DNA of 64,000 bases from Paulownia fortunei (lineage: Eukaryota; Streptophyta; Magnoliopsida; Lamiales; Paulowniaceae), in contig CM033109.1 in assembly GCA_019321725.1 (NCBI GenBank), forward strand, positions 10,819,993 through 10,883,992. The letters run 5' to 3'. The notes beneath the pieces are model-generated. The model did no database searches. It worked only from the letters and a program-made list of their open reading frames with translations, and had not been told where the DNA came from. Shown here piece by piece: positions 33,963 through 45,060 of the stretch. Numbering within the stretch: the first letter of the stretch is position 1; each line of letters opens with the position of its first letter. A program made the position numbers and the translations under genes.

Positions 33963-36840
33963 TGTAACATCCCCATTCCTACACAACCATATATATTGTA
34001 TAATTTGACATGATAGAACCTGTGTGCATGCATGGAATTTTTTTTTTGTAACACTTTAAGAAAAGATATATCACTTCTTACATACACAACCCTGTTTAAA
34101 ATAGAAGGAACAGTATTTATATAAAAACACAACACCCATAACGACCACAATATTTACATACTTATTTACAGTAAAGTTTTAAAAGAGAAATATAGTACCA
34201 ATCTAAAAACATAATACACCAGACTCAAAATATAACAAGCCAACAAAATAGCCCAACAGGTCGTCATCTATGTACACACTCCCTCAAACACCTGCAGGAG
34301 CTCCAACAGCCGACCAACCAGCCAAAGATGCTTCAAGCATCGTCGTACTCACCTACAATGCATAAACTATATGAGCTAACGCTCAGCAAGTAAAGATTAT
34401 GCATGTCAAAGAATAATCCACAATATCAAGTCATGCAACTCAAAATGCTATGCTCACAATGCAATTTTATGCATCAAAATATTTCTCTCAAAATCATTTC
34501 TTTCTTGGGCCCCTGACCAACGCTACTATCCCATGCACCGGAAAAGAGCTCTGTACACCGCCATAATCCAATGGCCAATAATCATATAAGCATGCAAATC
34601 CATGCATACTCATACGCATGCAAATCCATGCACGCGAACCTGCAAATCCATGCATAAAACCATGCAAATCCATGCATGCTTCGATGCACTAGTAGTGGTC
34701 AGCAAAACATTTTCCTTTCTCTGAATCATGCCGTGCAATGCAAGATTTATCACAATGCTCGTATATGATGCATGCACGTGCTAATGAAAATGCCCATGTA
34801 TGTATGCTCAATGGAGAGCCCTCTACTATGCACATATGATTTATGATATCACATATAATTCACACATCTACTATGTCTATGCATTGTGGTTGCAAATGAA
34901 TCTTTACTTACCTTTCACTTGGTTGGTGGCTTAGTCTAAATTTGTTTAGTATTTCTCTCCAACCTTAGATGTAAAATAGCCTGTAATATTACCCAACATC
35001 AAGCACCATTCCCAATTTGGCAAGTTGAAAGCACAAAATCTCATACTAGACCTTAAACACCAAGCTATAAGCTAACAATCAAGCTTTCACAAACTAGAAC
35101 CCAATATAGCCCCTCAAATACCTCAATTTCTCATCTTAAATGCATGAAAACATCATGTAATTGAAGTATTATAACTCTAATAGCATGTACCTAATTTTTA
35201 ACACTCAATAGCAACATATCAAGGTTGAAACATGCTAAGTGATCAAATGTGGCAGATTCACATTTTCATATTTTCTTGCTGTCAAGTTTAGTTGCATGAT
35301 AATTTTAACATCCCTAAGCATATCCAATCACTCCCAAATTTTTAACACACTTATATAACATGTATATAAATGTAACCATATCATAGAATTGCTAAAAATC
35401 ACGGATATAGCTTCCCAAGTTCAGCTCTCTTCACGACATACTGAAACAGATTGTTTCCTACCGTGACAGTTTTGCACACTTCATGACATTAATGGTTTTG
35501 GCACCCTTAAGTATATTCAATCACTCCAAAATTTTCACCATACTTAGATAGCATATATAAGGAGACAACCAGGTCATATTATTACCAAAAATAATGGATT
35601 TAGCTCCCTTAATTCAGTTTCCTTCACAGCACACCAAAACAGATTTTGCTATTTTGGTAGTTTGAGTGTTTCTCCAATATCATTCTCTATTTCAATTTCC
35701 AACTGTTAAAACTTCATTCCAATACTCTTAACTCATATATGGTCATGTAAATGGTAATAATTATAGGTTTTATTCAACATACCATACACTTTTGAAACCT
35801 AAAACACAAGAAAACAGTAAGATCACAGTTTCTGCCACAAGTATTTCCTATTAAGTGTTTGTGATCAAAAACCCTTTCTTTGTGCACCAAAGTCTAACTA
35901 AAAACTTCCTAACACTTTTATAAGAGATATTGAAAGCTTAATAAACCATAAAACCATTCATAATAATCTGAAAACCAAAGGCAAAACCGTAGATAAGTGT
36001 TACCTATGCAGATTTTGAGGCTAACTTGATGGTAATCACTTCTTCTTTGCTTTTCTTGCTTTTATTTCAAATTGGAATCAATTTGGATCACTTGGAGACC
36101 TTAAGGTGTGTGTTTGGAAGATGAAAATGGCTGAAATGAGGGTCTGGTCGTTGCTTAAGGGTGAAGGGTTTGAGGTGTTAGCTTGAGATGTTAGCTTAAG
36201 CTTAATAAGAAAGCATGAGGTGGCAAGTAAATGGCAAAATCTGATTTTGTCCCTTATCTTGCAGACCTAATCTTGTGTGTCTCACCTATTTTTATTTGGT
36301 TGCAACCTATCTTAATCACCATTCATTCCCATAGGTAATTCCTATGTCCGTTCATTCGATCTCCAAACCGATTCGCATCCGATTCTTAAAGAATTATCTA
36401 GTTTGCATTTCTAAAATCATATGCACATAAGGGCCTTGTAATATGACACTTAAATCATATTATATCATGTCCAATATCCCAAGTATGCTAATTTACAAAT
36501 ATATACTTTTGAAATAACTTGATCAAATCAAATTAAACCGTATAAGGTTACTAGTAACACTTTTAGCACTTCCAAAATTATAACCTATATATCCCATCTA
36601 TATCTAATATTGATCCACCTCATTTTCTTCTTATTTCAATATAAAATCAACTACTTAGATTAAGAAATTCAATAACTAATATCGTGCAAGAGCTTCAGAA
36701 TTAAGTTTAATATTCAAGAATGTCGTATAAAATGAAATAAATTATGCAATGTCAATAGAAATGCAAATAGCATATAAAATTAACATGTAATGCATGAATC
36801 ATATTTGGCCATGTGAGTAGTAAGAGGTTCGGGTATCACA
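33963..36840 (-). mobile_element. Solo LTR of a Tekay/Del-like gypsy element
   Basis: The 2878-bp unit has TG...CA ends and a 5-bp target duplication TTTTA (33958-33962 and 36841-36845). On the minus strand it begins TGTGATACCCGAACCTC and contains CTGAGCGTTAGCTCAT and a TTTGGCTGGTTGG region, features typical of Tekay/Del LTRs. No PBS, polypurine tract or coding sequence is present, so it is best explained as a solo LTR left by LTR-LTR recombination. A noncoding LARD-like element is a less likely alternative. Confidence 0.8.
34591..34680. repeat. Four spaced copies of TGCAAATCCATGCA in the solo LTR
   Basis: Copies start at 34593, 34619, 34641 and 34663, with spacings of 26, 22 and 22 bp, and several extra CATGCA motifs lie around them. 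CATGCA is the RY-type element bound by plant B3 factors. Regulatory function here is inference only. Confidence 0.85.
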
Positions 36841-36845
36841 TTTTA

Positions 36846-37240
36846 TTAACTATTTTCTATGAATGTAAAATTTTAAGTTGTTTCTGGTGGATGGTTTTTA
36901 TTGTTTTAAGCAATGATCACAAGGCAAAATATATAATCTTCCTAAACTTCACCCTATATTGTAAACACCGTCTGAACTTACAAATATAATATTTACCCTC
37001 ATAAATTAAATTTTTAGATAAAATTGTCATTAATACAATCAATTTATATTGTTTGTAGTATATTTTGAATATTTTGTATCCGAAATTAATTTTAAATTCT
37101 TTTTTAATTATAAAGAATTTGAATTATATTTTTTTAAAAAAAGTAATAGGTAACTTTAATAATTAAAATTTTATAAAACTAAAATATAAGTGAGTATAAT
37201 AATAATAAATACACCAAAAATATTAAACATAAATATGGGT
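36846..37240. repeat. Direct duplication, copy 1, right part
   Basis: This continues copy 1 after the solo LTR and matches about 37716-38090. Shared blocks include TAAAATTTTAAG, TTTCTGGTGG and TTTTGTATCC. It includes a third copy of the foldback arm (about 36905-37240). Confidence 0.8.
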
Positions 37241-37347
37241 GTTAGTCTATTTATATAGTAGTTTTTTCAATTAGTACTTGATATGTTGATATGTGAATGA
37301 CATAATAATTTTTCCTTTGTGAGTTTAAAATTTTTATGTAATGATAA

Positions 37348-38090
37348 AGTAAACAAATAAATACATCTAATCAATAACTTTAAATCAAAGTATATATGTC
37401 AAGGATGAAATCACTGTCAAAATAGACAAATATTTACATATAGGTGACACTCAAACCTAAAACCTTTTAATTGTAGAATCTTAGAGCCTCAATTTTATCA
37501 CATAGGCAAAATCTCATTGCCATCACGAGCATTTATTTCATTTAGGGTTGATCCCAAAATTTAAAAACCATCCAAACCACATCATACAAAACTTTTTATA
37601 AATTTATTACATAAACTATGATTTGAAAATTCACACAAACCGTGTTCAAACAAACTATAAGTGCACCAATTATATGTTTATATTTATACTTTCAAATGTT
37701 TGAGTTTCATTTTACTAGCCAGTTTCTATGATTATAAAATTTTAAGCTATTTCTGGTGGGTGATTTTATTTCTTTTAGGAATAATCGTAAGGGCAAAAAC
37801 ATAAATCCTGGACTTGACTTATACTTGTAGATACCCCTTGCATTTATAAATGTAACATCTATCCCTAAATTTAGTGTTTAGACAAAATTATTCTTAATGC
37901 AATTAATTTATATAGTTTTTAGTATATTTTGTATCCCAAATTGAATTTTAATTTTTTTTTACTTATAAGTTTTTTTAAATTATATTTTTTAAAATGTAAT
38001 TATTAACTTAAGTAATTCAAATTTAAAAAAAAAATCAATGAGTATATTAAACACACAAAAAATATTAAACATGAAAGACTATTTTTTATT
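37348..38090. repeat. Direct duplication, copy 2
   Basis: A second copy of the unit, uninterrupted and about 740 bp, separated from copy 1 by only about 100 bp. Its right half is also the left arm of the foldback element. Confidence 0.8.
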
Positions 38091-38712
38091 AGTTGAATTC
38101 AAAATAAAGTATTAACTATTTAATTTAAATAAATTTTGAACTCTTTTGGATAACAATAAATAAGTATATCTCCATTGATATTTAGATATACATATATATA
38201 TGTTTTAAATTGAACAAAGGTATATTCCAATAAACTTTGGACACTTTTGAATAAAAATGCATACATTATTGTTATCCAATTAATATATATATATATATCT
38301 AAATTAAGTTTGCAAAAATATATTTATTCATCTTTTACTTCGTTTAGATTAAAAAATTAATACTTTATTTTAAATTCAATTAATCAAAATAATTTTTTCA
38401 TGTTTAATTTTTTTGTGTATATATTATACTCTTGTATTACTTTAATTTTTAAATTTTGAATTGCTTAAGTTGCTAAGTACTTTTTTTCAAAAAAATATGA
38501 TTTAAAATATTGATTATAATTAAAAAAGAATTTAAAATTAAATTTGGGATGCAAAATATTTAAAAGATAATTAAAACTATATAAATTCATTGCATTGAGG
38601 GCGATTTTATCCAAACATTTAATTTTAGGGAGGTAAATATTAGATTTGTAAGTTCAATATGGTATTTGTTATCATAGGTGAATTTTAGAGAGGTTTATGT
38701 ATTTTGTTCCAA
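37786..38712. mobile_element. Foldback element with long terminal inverted repeats
   Basis: About 37790-38120 is homologous in reverse complement to about 38350-38712. For example, TTTTGTATCCCAAATTGAAT matches the complement of AATTTGGGATGCAAAATATT. Matching inner segments (TTGGATAACAATAA at about 38136, TTATTGTTATCCAA at about 38266) extend the arms. The centre is AT-rich with TATA runs and no coding. Long-TIR MULE-like or foldback MITE is the likely class; the target duplication is unclear. The AT-rich sequence between here and 38968 shows nothing else. Confidence 0.65.
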
Positions 38713-38968
38713 CCATAAAATATATTCATATTAAGAGATCTTAAATTTTCAAGGCTCTCAATCCCAATTTAATACAAAACCCTATACTACAATTTCAAAA
38801 AAAAACTTCTTATAATTTAATACATACAATATTTTTAAATGTGTTATGCAATAATTTACATGTAGTACTTTTTTTCAGACTAATTTAATAGTTTATTATT
38901 CATTTAATTACTAATTAATTTTTTACCGTATAATGGGAATTAGTTAATAAACTGAGTGAAAGCTTGTG

Positions 38969-41242
38969 TGTAATACCCAATTCTCAATTCTTTCCTACAT
39001 AGCTAATAATAAGTATTTTGCATCTAATCAATGTGCATTATCGAATTATGGCATACAAATAACATGATTACACGAACATGAATAATTATTATTACATGCT
39101 TCAGTTATGCTTTAACATGCATTAGTGCATAAAATATGAGATCAAACTTTTGTTTCTTGATTTAACAAATTCCTTAAGTGCCTTTTTGTAATGAAAAACT
39201 CGATATCTCGGTTAAGGAAGATTGATGTGTTGAATGGCCATGAGATGAATTATTTGTATTGCTCCATATTTGTTATATTCTAAAGTGATTATTTGCCTAA
39301 ATATTTGATTGAAATGTGTTACATTTGGCTAAAAACTAAAAGTATGCAAAATAGTGTAATTTGATTGGTTGGTTGACTAGGTTGCATAGAATCATTCTAA
39401 ACCGCATTGCACTTGATTATAACATCAAAGTATCAATTTTTGTTATCTCGCTAGCCCATAAATGTGGCTTTTGGCATGAGAAGACACCAAGCATGATGCA
39501 ACTAATCATAGCCCTCCACTTACCTCTCTTTAAAAGGACAAAGAAATTATTTTCATCCATATTTCTTGTGAAAGCACCTCAAAAATGATAAGCCCAAATT
39601 TCTCCCAAATTTCTACATTCTCATACTCACAAAAATTGAATTCAATCCATAGGAATCCAAAGAACACAAACTAGAACAAGTTTCCACACTTTTAAGCTTG
39701 AAAACCGTTGATTTTGAAGTTTAATTCCAACTTAATCAAGGTATATTCTTTTTTAATATTTCTTATGATGAATTTGTAGTATTTTGGATGGTTACATGTT
39801 TTAGTATGTTTTTGTATGATTGAAAACTTAAGTAAGTTACACTTGAAGCCAAAACCAAGCTAGTTAAACTAGTTTTTAGCAAAATTGATAGTCTTGTGAA
39901 ATTGTTTAATTTACTTATTTCTATTGATTTTGTAATACTTATATTGTGTTTGAAGGTGCCTACAAATGATTATGAACAATAGCAATTAGTTTGTTTAATT
40001 GAAGGTTAGAATCAATTTAAGTTAGAATCAAGTTTACGTCATTTTAATTCGAATTTTGTTCATATTTTGTGGGCTGCCCTAATAATTATGTTTGAATTAT
40101 TAGTTATTTAATGGCTATCCTAATGTTTAATGTCTTGAATTAGTAGTAAAATATGGAGTATGCATTGTTTTTAAGGTTATGTAATTGATATGAAATTGTT
40201 TACAAAAGATTGAAAAGTGTATATGATTTTAACTATAATAGACTATATGATTTATAAAAAGGATATTAAAAGGTACATGATTTGATTGTGTTAGGCCTTT
40301 AACATATCCTATCTTCCATAGAGATTGACCTTTTTACTTAGCACAAAGTGGACTTGAGGTAAGTTGAAACTTTCATTTGCTGTATCACAAGAATCATATA
40401 ATGTTGTTCATGTTTTAATGTGATTATTATTACTTGTCAAATGAAGTAATATTTTATACATTTATGGTTCATGAACATGACACTATTAAGAATATAATGA
40501 GGTTTTTGAAAAAGAAGTATGGTAGTTGATTGATGGTTAGGTAGACAAGGGATGCGGGAGGGACCCGCGGACCCAACAAATGGTGGGAAATATTTGAGGT
40601 TGAAAACCGGTATAGAAAAGGCACAATGAATGAGATAGAATACAGCTAATACCTGGGGTTGAAAGACCAAGTATGAAAACCCCGTATTAGATCTCTTATT
40701 GGCCAATCATTATAAACAAGTTTTGAAAATATGGTTTATCACTATTAGTTAAGTAGCACACTTCAAGGGCCCTAAAGAATGATTTATGACAGAAAGTTAT
40801 TAAATTGAATATTGTATTTAATCATTTATGTAATTTGTATGTACGTTATTTGTTATTGCATCAGTTTCACCTTATTGAGCTTTTAGCTCATTAGATTCAT
40901 GTGATGCAGGTGGAAATGTACAGGTTTAAAGGTTGACTGAGTCTCTAAAGTGGCCGGACAGAGATTTGTTCATATGACATGCTTCGAGCTGTTTTGTATC
41001 ATATTTTGAAAACTCTGTTTTGTTTTTAAATAAGCCGCTCTATTATGGTTTTGCAAACAGATGTACTCAGTTTTGATATATGTATATGATGTGTTTAAAA
41101 TGATTCAAGCTCTGTCTCTTATAGCTAAAAATGGGAATTTTTATTAAAATCATAACTCTAATATTGATAAAAAAAATTAACATTTCTTGACTTAACTGTA
41201 TCGGCTTGTTTAGGCTCTGTAGTTAGGTTAAGGGGTGTTACA
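38969..41242 (+). repeat. Element E 5' LTR
   Basis: 2274 bp, starting TGTAATACCCAATTCTC and ending GGGGTGTTACA. The open frame at 39361-39588 also occurs in the other LTR and is not thought to be a gene. Confidence 0.95.
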
Positions 41243-41247
41243 GTTTG

Positions 41248-41259
41248 TGGTATCAGAGC
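41248..41259 (+). other. Element E primer binding site (initiator tRNA-Met)
   Basis: TGGTATCAGAGC, five bases after the LTR end, is a perfect match to the complement of the 3' end of plant initiator tRNA-Met. Confidence 0.95.
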
Positions 41260-41441
41260 GGAGGTTTAGTCCTTCCTATAGACAGAAGAAGGCATATATA
41301 TCCTGGGTGGGAAACTCGGTCAACTACTTGTTTAGTTGGCTTTATGTTTATTTGATTATATTTCATTCCATGTTATTGTCATGATTATGCATTTATTATT
41401 GGCTAATTAATGGAATGAGATTGGGTAATGCATATTAGGTC

Positions 41442-42275
41442 ATGGCACCAAAAAGAAAGACAATGGATTATCATGAGGGTAATCATAGTGTGGTGGACAA
41501 TTTGACTAATCTCATTCAACAACAAACTAGAATGCATGGTGAACAGATACAACAATTGTTAGATATGCAACAAAGAACTCAAGAATAGAATCAACAACTT
41601 CCTCCACCACAAGCTCGATAGGATCCTTCATAGGCTGTATATGAGAAGTTTAGAAAGATGGAACCAATTGATTTTAATGGTGGGTCTGATCCCATGGTTG
41701 CAGAGAAATTGGTGAAATTTTTGAACACTATCTTTGACTACATGCGAATTAATGATGTTGAGAAGGTAGAGCTGTGCAATTTTCTTGTTGAAGAAGGATG
41801 CTAGAACTTGGTGGGAATGAGCTAAGCTTGCAGTGAATATAGAAAAGCTAACTTGGGAGAGGTTTAAAATAATCTTTTATGATAAGTATTTCATAAGAGA
41901 TGTTAGGTCGCTCAAGGTAAAAGAATTCTTATAGTTAAAACAATGAGGGATGTCTGTATGTGATTATGTGAGAAAATTTGAATAGGGTTACAAGTATGTG
42001 CCACACATCCCAAAAGACAACAATGAGAAGACGTATCATTTCTTGAGGGGCCTTAATCCTAAAATTAGAAGAGATGTGAAAATGTCTTTAGTAACAGAGT
42101 TTAGAAAACTGATGGACAAGGCTTTGATGGCTGACTTAGGTGAGAAAGAGATTGAGAAAGTTCATCAACAAAAAAAGCAAGTATTCACTCCCAGAAATCT
42201 GAATCAGTGGAAGAAAGGAGGGCAAAAATCAAACCAAGGGAATGAAAAACGTAAGCATCATACTGAAGGCACCAA
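41442..42275 (+). pseudogene. Element E gag, C-terminally deleted
   Basis: The start ATG at 41442 ([13 protein letters not shown]) lies about 180 bp after the PBS. The capsid region includes [24 protein letters not shown] and the VREFE-like part. The segment 41998-42318 is open ([20 protein letters not shown]). Stops at about 41587 and 41947 and a frameshift at about 41800 break it. After a Lys-rich stretch (about 42160-42265) the sequence passes directly into RT, so the zinc knuckle and protease are missing. Confidence 0.85.
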
Positions 42276-43525
42276 CAGAATTGAAAGAGTTAAAAGTTTA
42301 ATTGCAAGAATTACTTGATAAGGGTTTTATTCGCCCTAGTTTTTCTCCTTAGGGAGCACCTGTGTTGTTCATGAAAAAAAAATGGTACATTGCGGTTGTG
42401 CATTGATTATAAAGAGTTGAATAAAATAACAGTCAAGAATAAGTATCCACTCCCAAGAATAGACGATTTGTTTGATCAATTACAGGGAGCATCTGTATTT
42501 TCTAAGATTGATTTGCGCTCTAGGTATCATCAATTGAAGATCAAGAAAGAAGATATACCAAAGGCTGCATTCCAAACAAAATATGGACATTATGAATTTC
42601 TAGTGATGCCTTTTGGTTTAACCAATGCCCCTGCAGCTTTTATGGATCTAATAAATAGGGTGTTCAAGCAATATCTTGATAAATTTGTGATTATGTTTAT
42701 TGATGATATTCTAATTTATTCACGGGATAAAGAATAGCACGAAGAACATTTGAAGATTGTGTTGCAAGTTCTTAAGGAAAAACAGTTGTATGCTAAATTC
42801 AAGAAGTGTGAGTTTTGGCTTGAATAAGTGGTATTCCTAGGTCATGTAGTATCCAAGAATGGTATTTCAGTTGATCCGGGCAAGATAGAAGTTATCATTA
42901 AGTGGCTAATACCAACAAATATATCAGAAGTAAGGAGTTTTTTAGGATTAGCAGGGTACTATCGAAGATTTGTTTAGGAATTACCAAAGATAGCAACTCC
43001 AATGACAATGTTGACAAGAAAGAATATGAAGTTCTTGTGGATCGATGCTTGTGAAAGAAGTTTTCAAGAACTAAAACATAAATTGACTACAGCTCATGTT
43101 CTTACCATTCCAACTGGAATTGGTGGATTCATGGTGTATAGCGACGCTTTAAAAAATGGTTTGGGTGTTGTTTTGATGCAAAATGGGAAGGTTATTGCCT
43201 AGCTTCAAGGCAATTGAAGGAATATGAAAAGAATTATCCAACCCATGATTTGGAACTTGCTGTTGTGGTTTTTGCCTTGAAATTTTGGAGACATTATTTG
43301 TATGGTAAGAAGTGTGAGATATACACAGATCATAAGAGTTTGAAGTACTTCTTTACCCAAAAAGAGCTTAATATGAGACAAAGAAGATGGTTAGAACTTG
43401 TGAAACATTATGATTGTGTGATCAACTATCATCCTGGTAAAGCGAATGTAGTTGCAGATGCATTGAGTAGAAAATCCACGTCTACTCTTTTTGTTATACA
43501 AAAGTTAATATTACTGGATTTGTAG
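42276..43525 (+). pseudogene. Element E reverse transcriptase and RNase H
   Basis: RT starts at the [12 protein letters not shown] segment (about 42272, frame broken). The main open part is 42390-42737, with [34 protein letters not shown] and the catalytic FIDDILIYS (about 42697). The connection continues through stops. RNase H is open at 43002-43202 ([14 protein letters not shown]; the usual D-A-S is D-A-L) and 43214-43525 ([34 protein letters not shown]). In-frame stops at about 42736, 42826, 42976 and 43201 make it non-functional. Confidence 0.92.
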
Positions 43526-44600
43526 ACATTAGAGCTTGAAATTATACCTAAAGGAAAAAAATGTTCGTTGTCAGTCTTAGTGTTGAGACTTGTACTTTAA
43601 GATAGAATCAGAGAAGGTCAAAAGGTAGACATGCATTTGTGTAGATTGAAAATAATGATTGAGGCTGGAAAGAGGCCAGACTTCTCTGTTACTGATAATG
43701 GGATTATTCAATACAAAGGGAGACTGTGTGTGCCGTTTGACAAGGCCATGAAAGAAGATATTTTAGAAAAAGCTCATACTACTCCTTACTCAGTACACCC
43801 AGGTAGCACAAAAATTTATAAAGATTTACAACAACATTATTGGTGGCCTAAAATGAAGAGAGATATAGCAAAATTTGTGGCTAAATGTCTAACTTGTCAA
43901 CAAGTTAAGATTGAACATCAAAGACCATCAAGGTTGTTGAAGCCTTTGTTGATTCCAAAGTGGAAATGGGAGCATATTACAATAGACTTTGTGCTTGGAT
44001 TACCTAGAATACAAAAAGGGTATAATTCCATATGGGTGATTGTTGATAGATTAACTAAATCAGCCTATTTTCTTCCAGTGAAATCCACATACAATATGGA
44101 CCAGTATACTCAATAATATATTAAAGAGATAGTCAGGTTACATGGGTGCCAGTTTCAATAGTGTCTGACAGAGATCCTAAGTTTACATCTATATTTTGGA
44201 AGAGCTTACACAGTGCCATGCGAACGAAACTTGCATTCAGTATAGTATTTCATCCACAAAGTGATGGGTAATCAAAGAGAGTTATTCAGATATTAGAGGA
44301 TATGTTAAGAGCTTGTGTGCTAGATTTTCAATGGAGTTGGGATGCAAAGCTTCCATTATTGGAGTTTACTTATAATAATAGCTACCAATCAATAATTGGA
44401 ATGGCGCCTTATAAAGCATTATATGGAAGGAAATGTAGATCTCCAGTTCACTGGGATGAAGTTGGAGAACAAAGCCTACTTGATCCAGAAATAGTTCAAT
44501 ATACCGCTAAGGTAGTGGAGAAGATACGAGAGAGAATGAAGATTGCGCAGAATAGACAAAAAAGTTATGCAGATAAATGAAAAAAAGATCTAAAGTTTGC
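43526..44600 (+). pseudogene. Element E integrase
   Basis: The zinc finger is intact in form: SVHPGSTKIYKDLQQHYWWP, then CLTCQQVK (43631-44116). The core starts ITIDFVLGLP. Frames break at about 44116, and the second Asp appears in VSDRDPKF (about 44160). At the third catalytic position the usual G-Q-S-E-R reads G-stop-S-K-R (codons 44266-44280), so the catalytic Glu is Lys and the preceding Gln is a stop. The C-terminal core is open at 44302-44580 (YNNSYQSIIGMAPYKALYGR). Confidence 0.9.
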
Positions 44601-45046
44601 TGTTGGGGATCATATCTTCTTAAAAGTAGCTCTCATGAAAGGTGTCATGAGATTTAGAAAGAAAGGAAAACTAAGCCCAAGGTATGTCGGTCCATTCGAG
44701 ATTCTTGAAAGAGTTGGTGATAAAGCTTATAGAGTGGCTCTACCTCCATCATTATCTAGAGTTCACAATATTTTCCATGTGTCTATGTTGAGTAAGTACA
44801 TTTCAAACCCCTCGCATGTGTTGAGTTATGAACCATTGGAATTGACTCTTGATTTAGCCTATGAAGAGAACCAGTGCAAATTCTAGATCAGAAGAAAAAA
44901 GAATTGAGAACGAAAAAGATTCGACTTGTTAAAGTATTGTGGATGAATCATGCTATAGAAGAAGCAACATAGGAAAGAGAAGAAGAAATGCAGAGCAAAT
45001 ATCCAGAATTATTTAGTACATCAAATTTTGAGGATGAAATTTTTAT
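44601..45046 (+). pseudogene. Element E integrase C terminus and chromodomain-like tail
   Basis: The segment 44635-44886 contains [20 protein letters not shown] and [15 protein letters not shown], the GPF/Y module of chromovirus integrases. After a frame change at about 44886 a short tail follows ([20 protein letters not shown], then a WMNHAIEEATWE-like part) resembling the Tekay-type chromodomain, which in intact elements targets chromatin. It is frameshifted relative to the integrase body. Confidence 0.8.
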
Positions 45047-45060
45047 AAGGAAGGAAGGAT
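45047..45060 (+). other. Element E polypurine tract
   Basis: AAGGAAGGAAGGAT lies directly before the 3' LTR TG and is the expected primer for plus-strand synthesis. Confidence 0.9.

Noticed and set aside
34591..34680. Regularly spaced repeats that could suggest a CRISPR-like array
   Set aside because: The units are 14 bp with 8-12 bp gaps inside a plant LTR. There are no cas genes and no prokaryotic context.
39361..39588. 75-codon frame, present again at 45453-45680
   Set aside because: Both copies lie at the same place in the two LTRs of element E. LTR sequence identity, not selection on a protein, explains the similarity.
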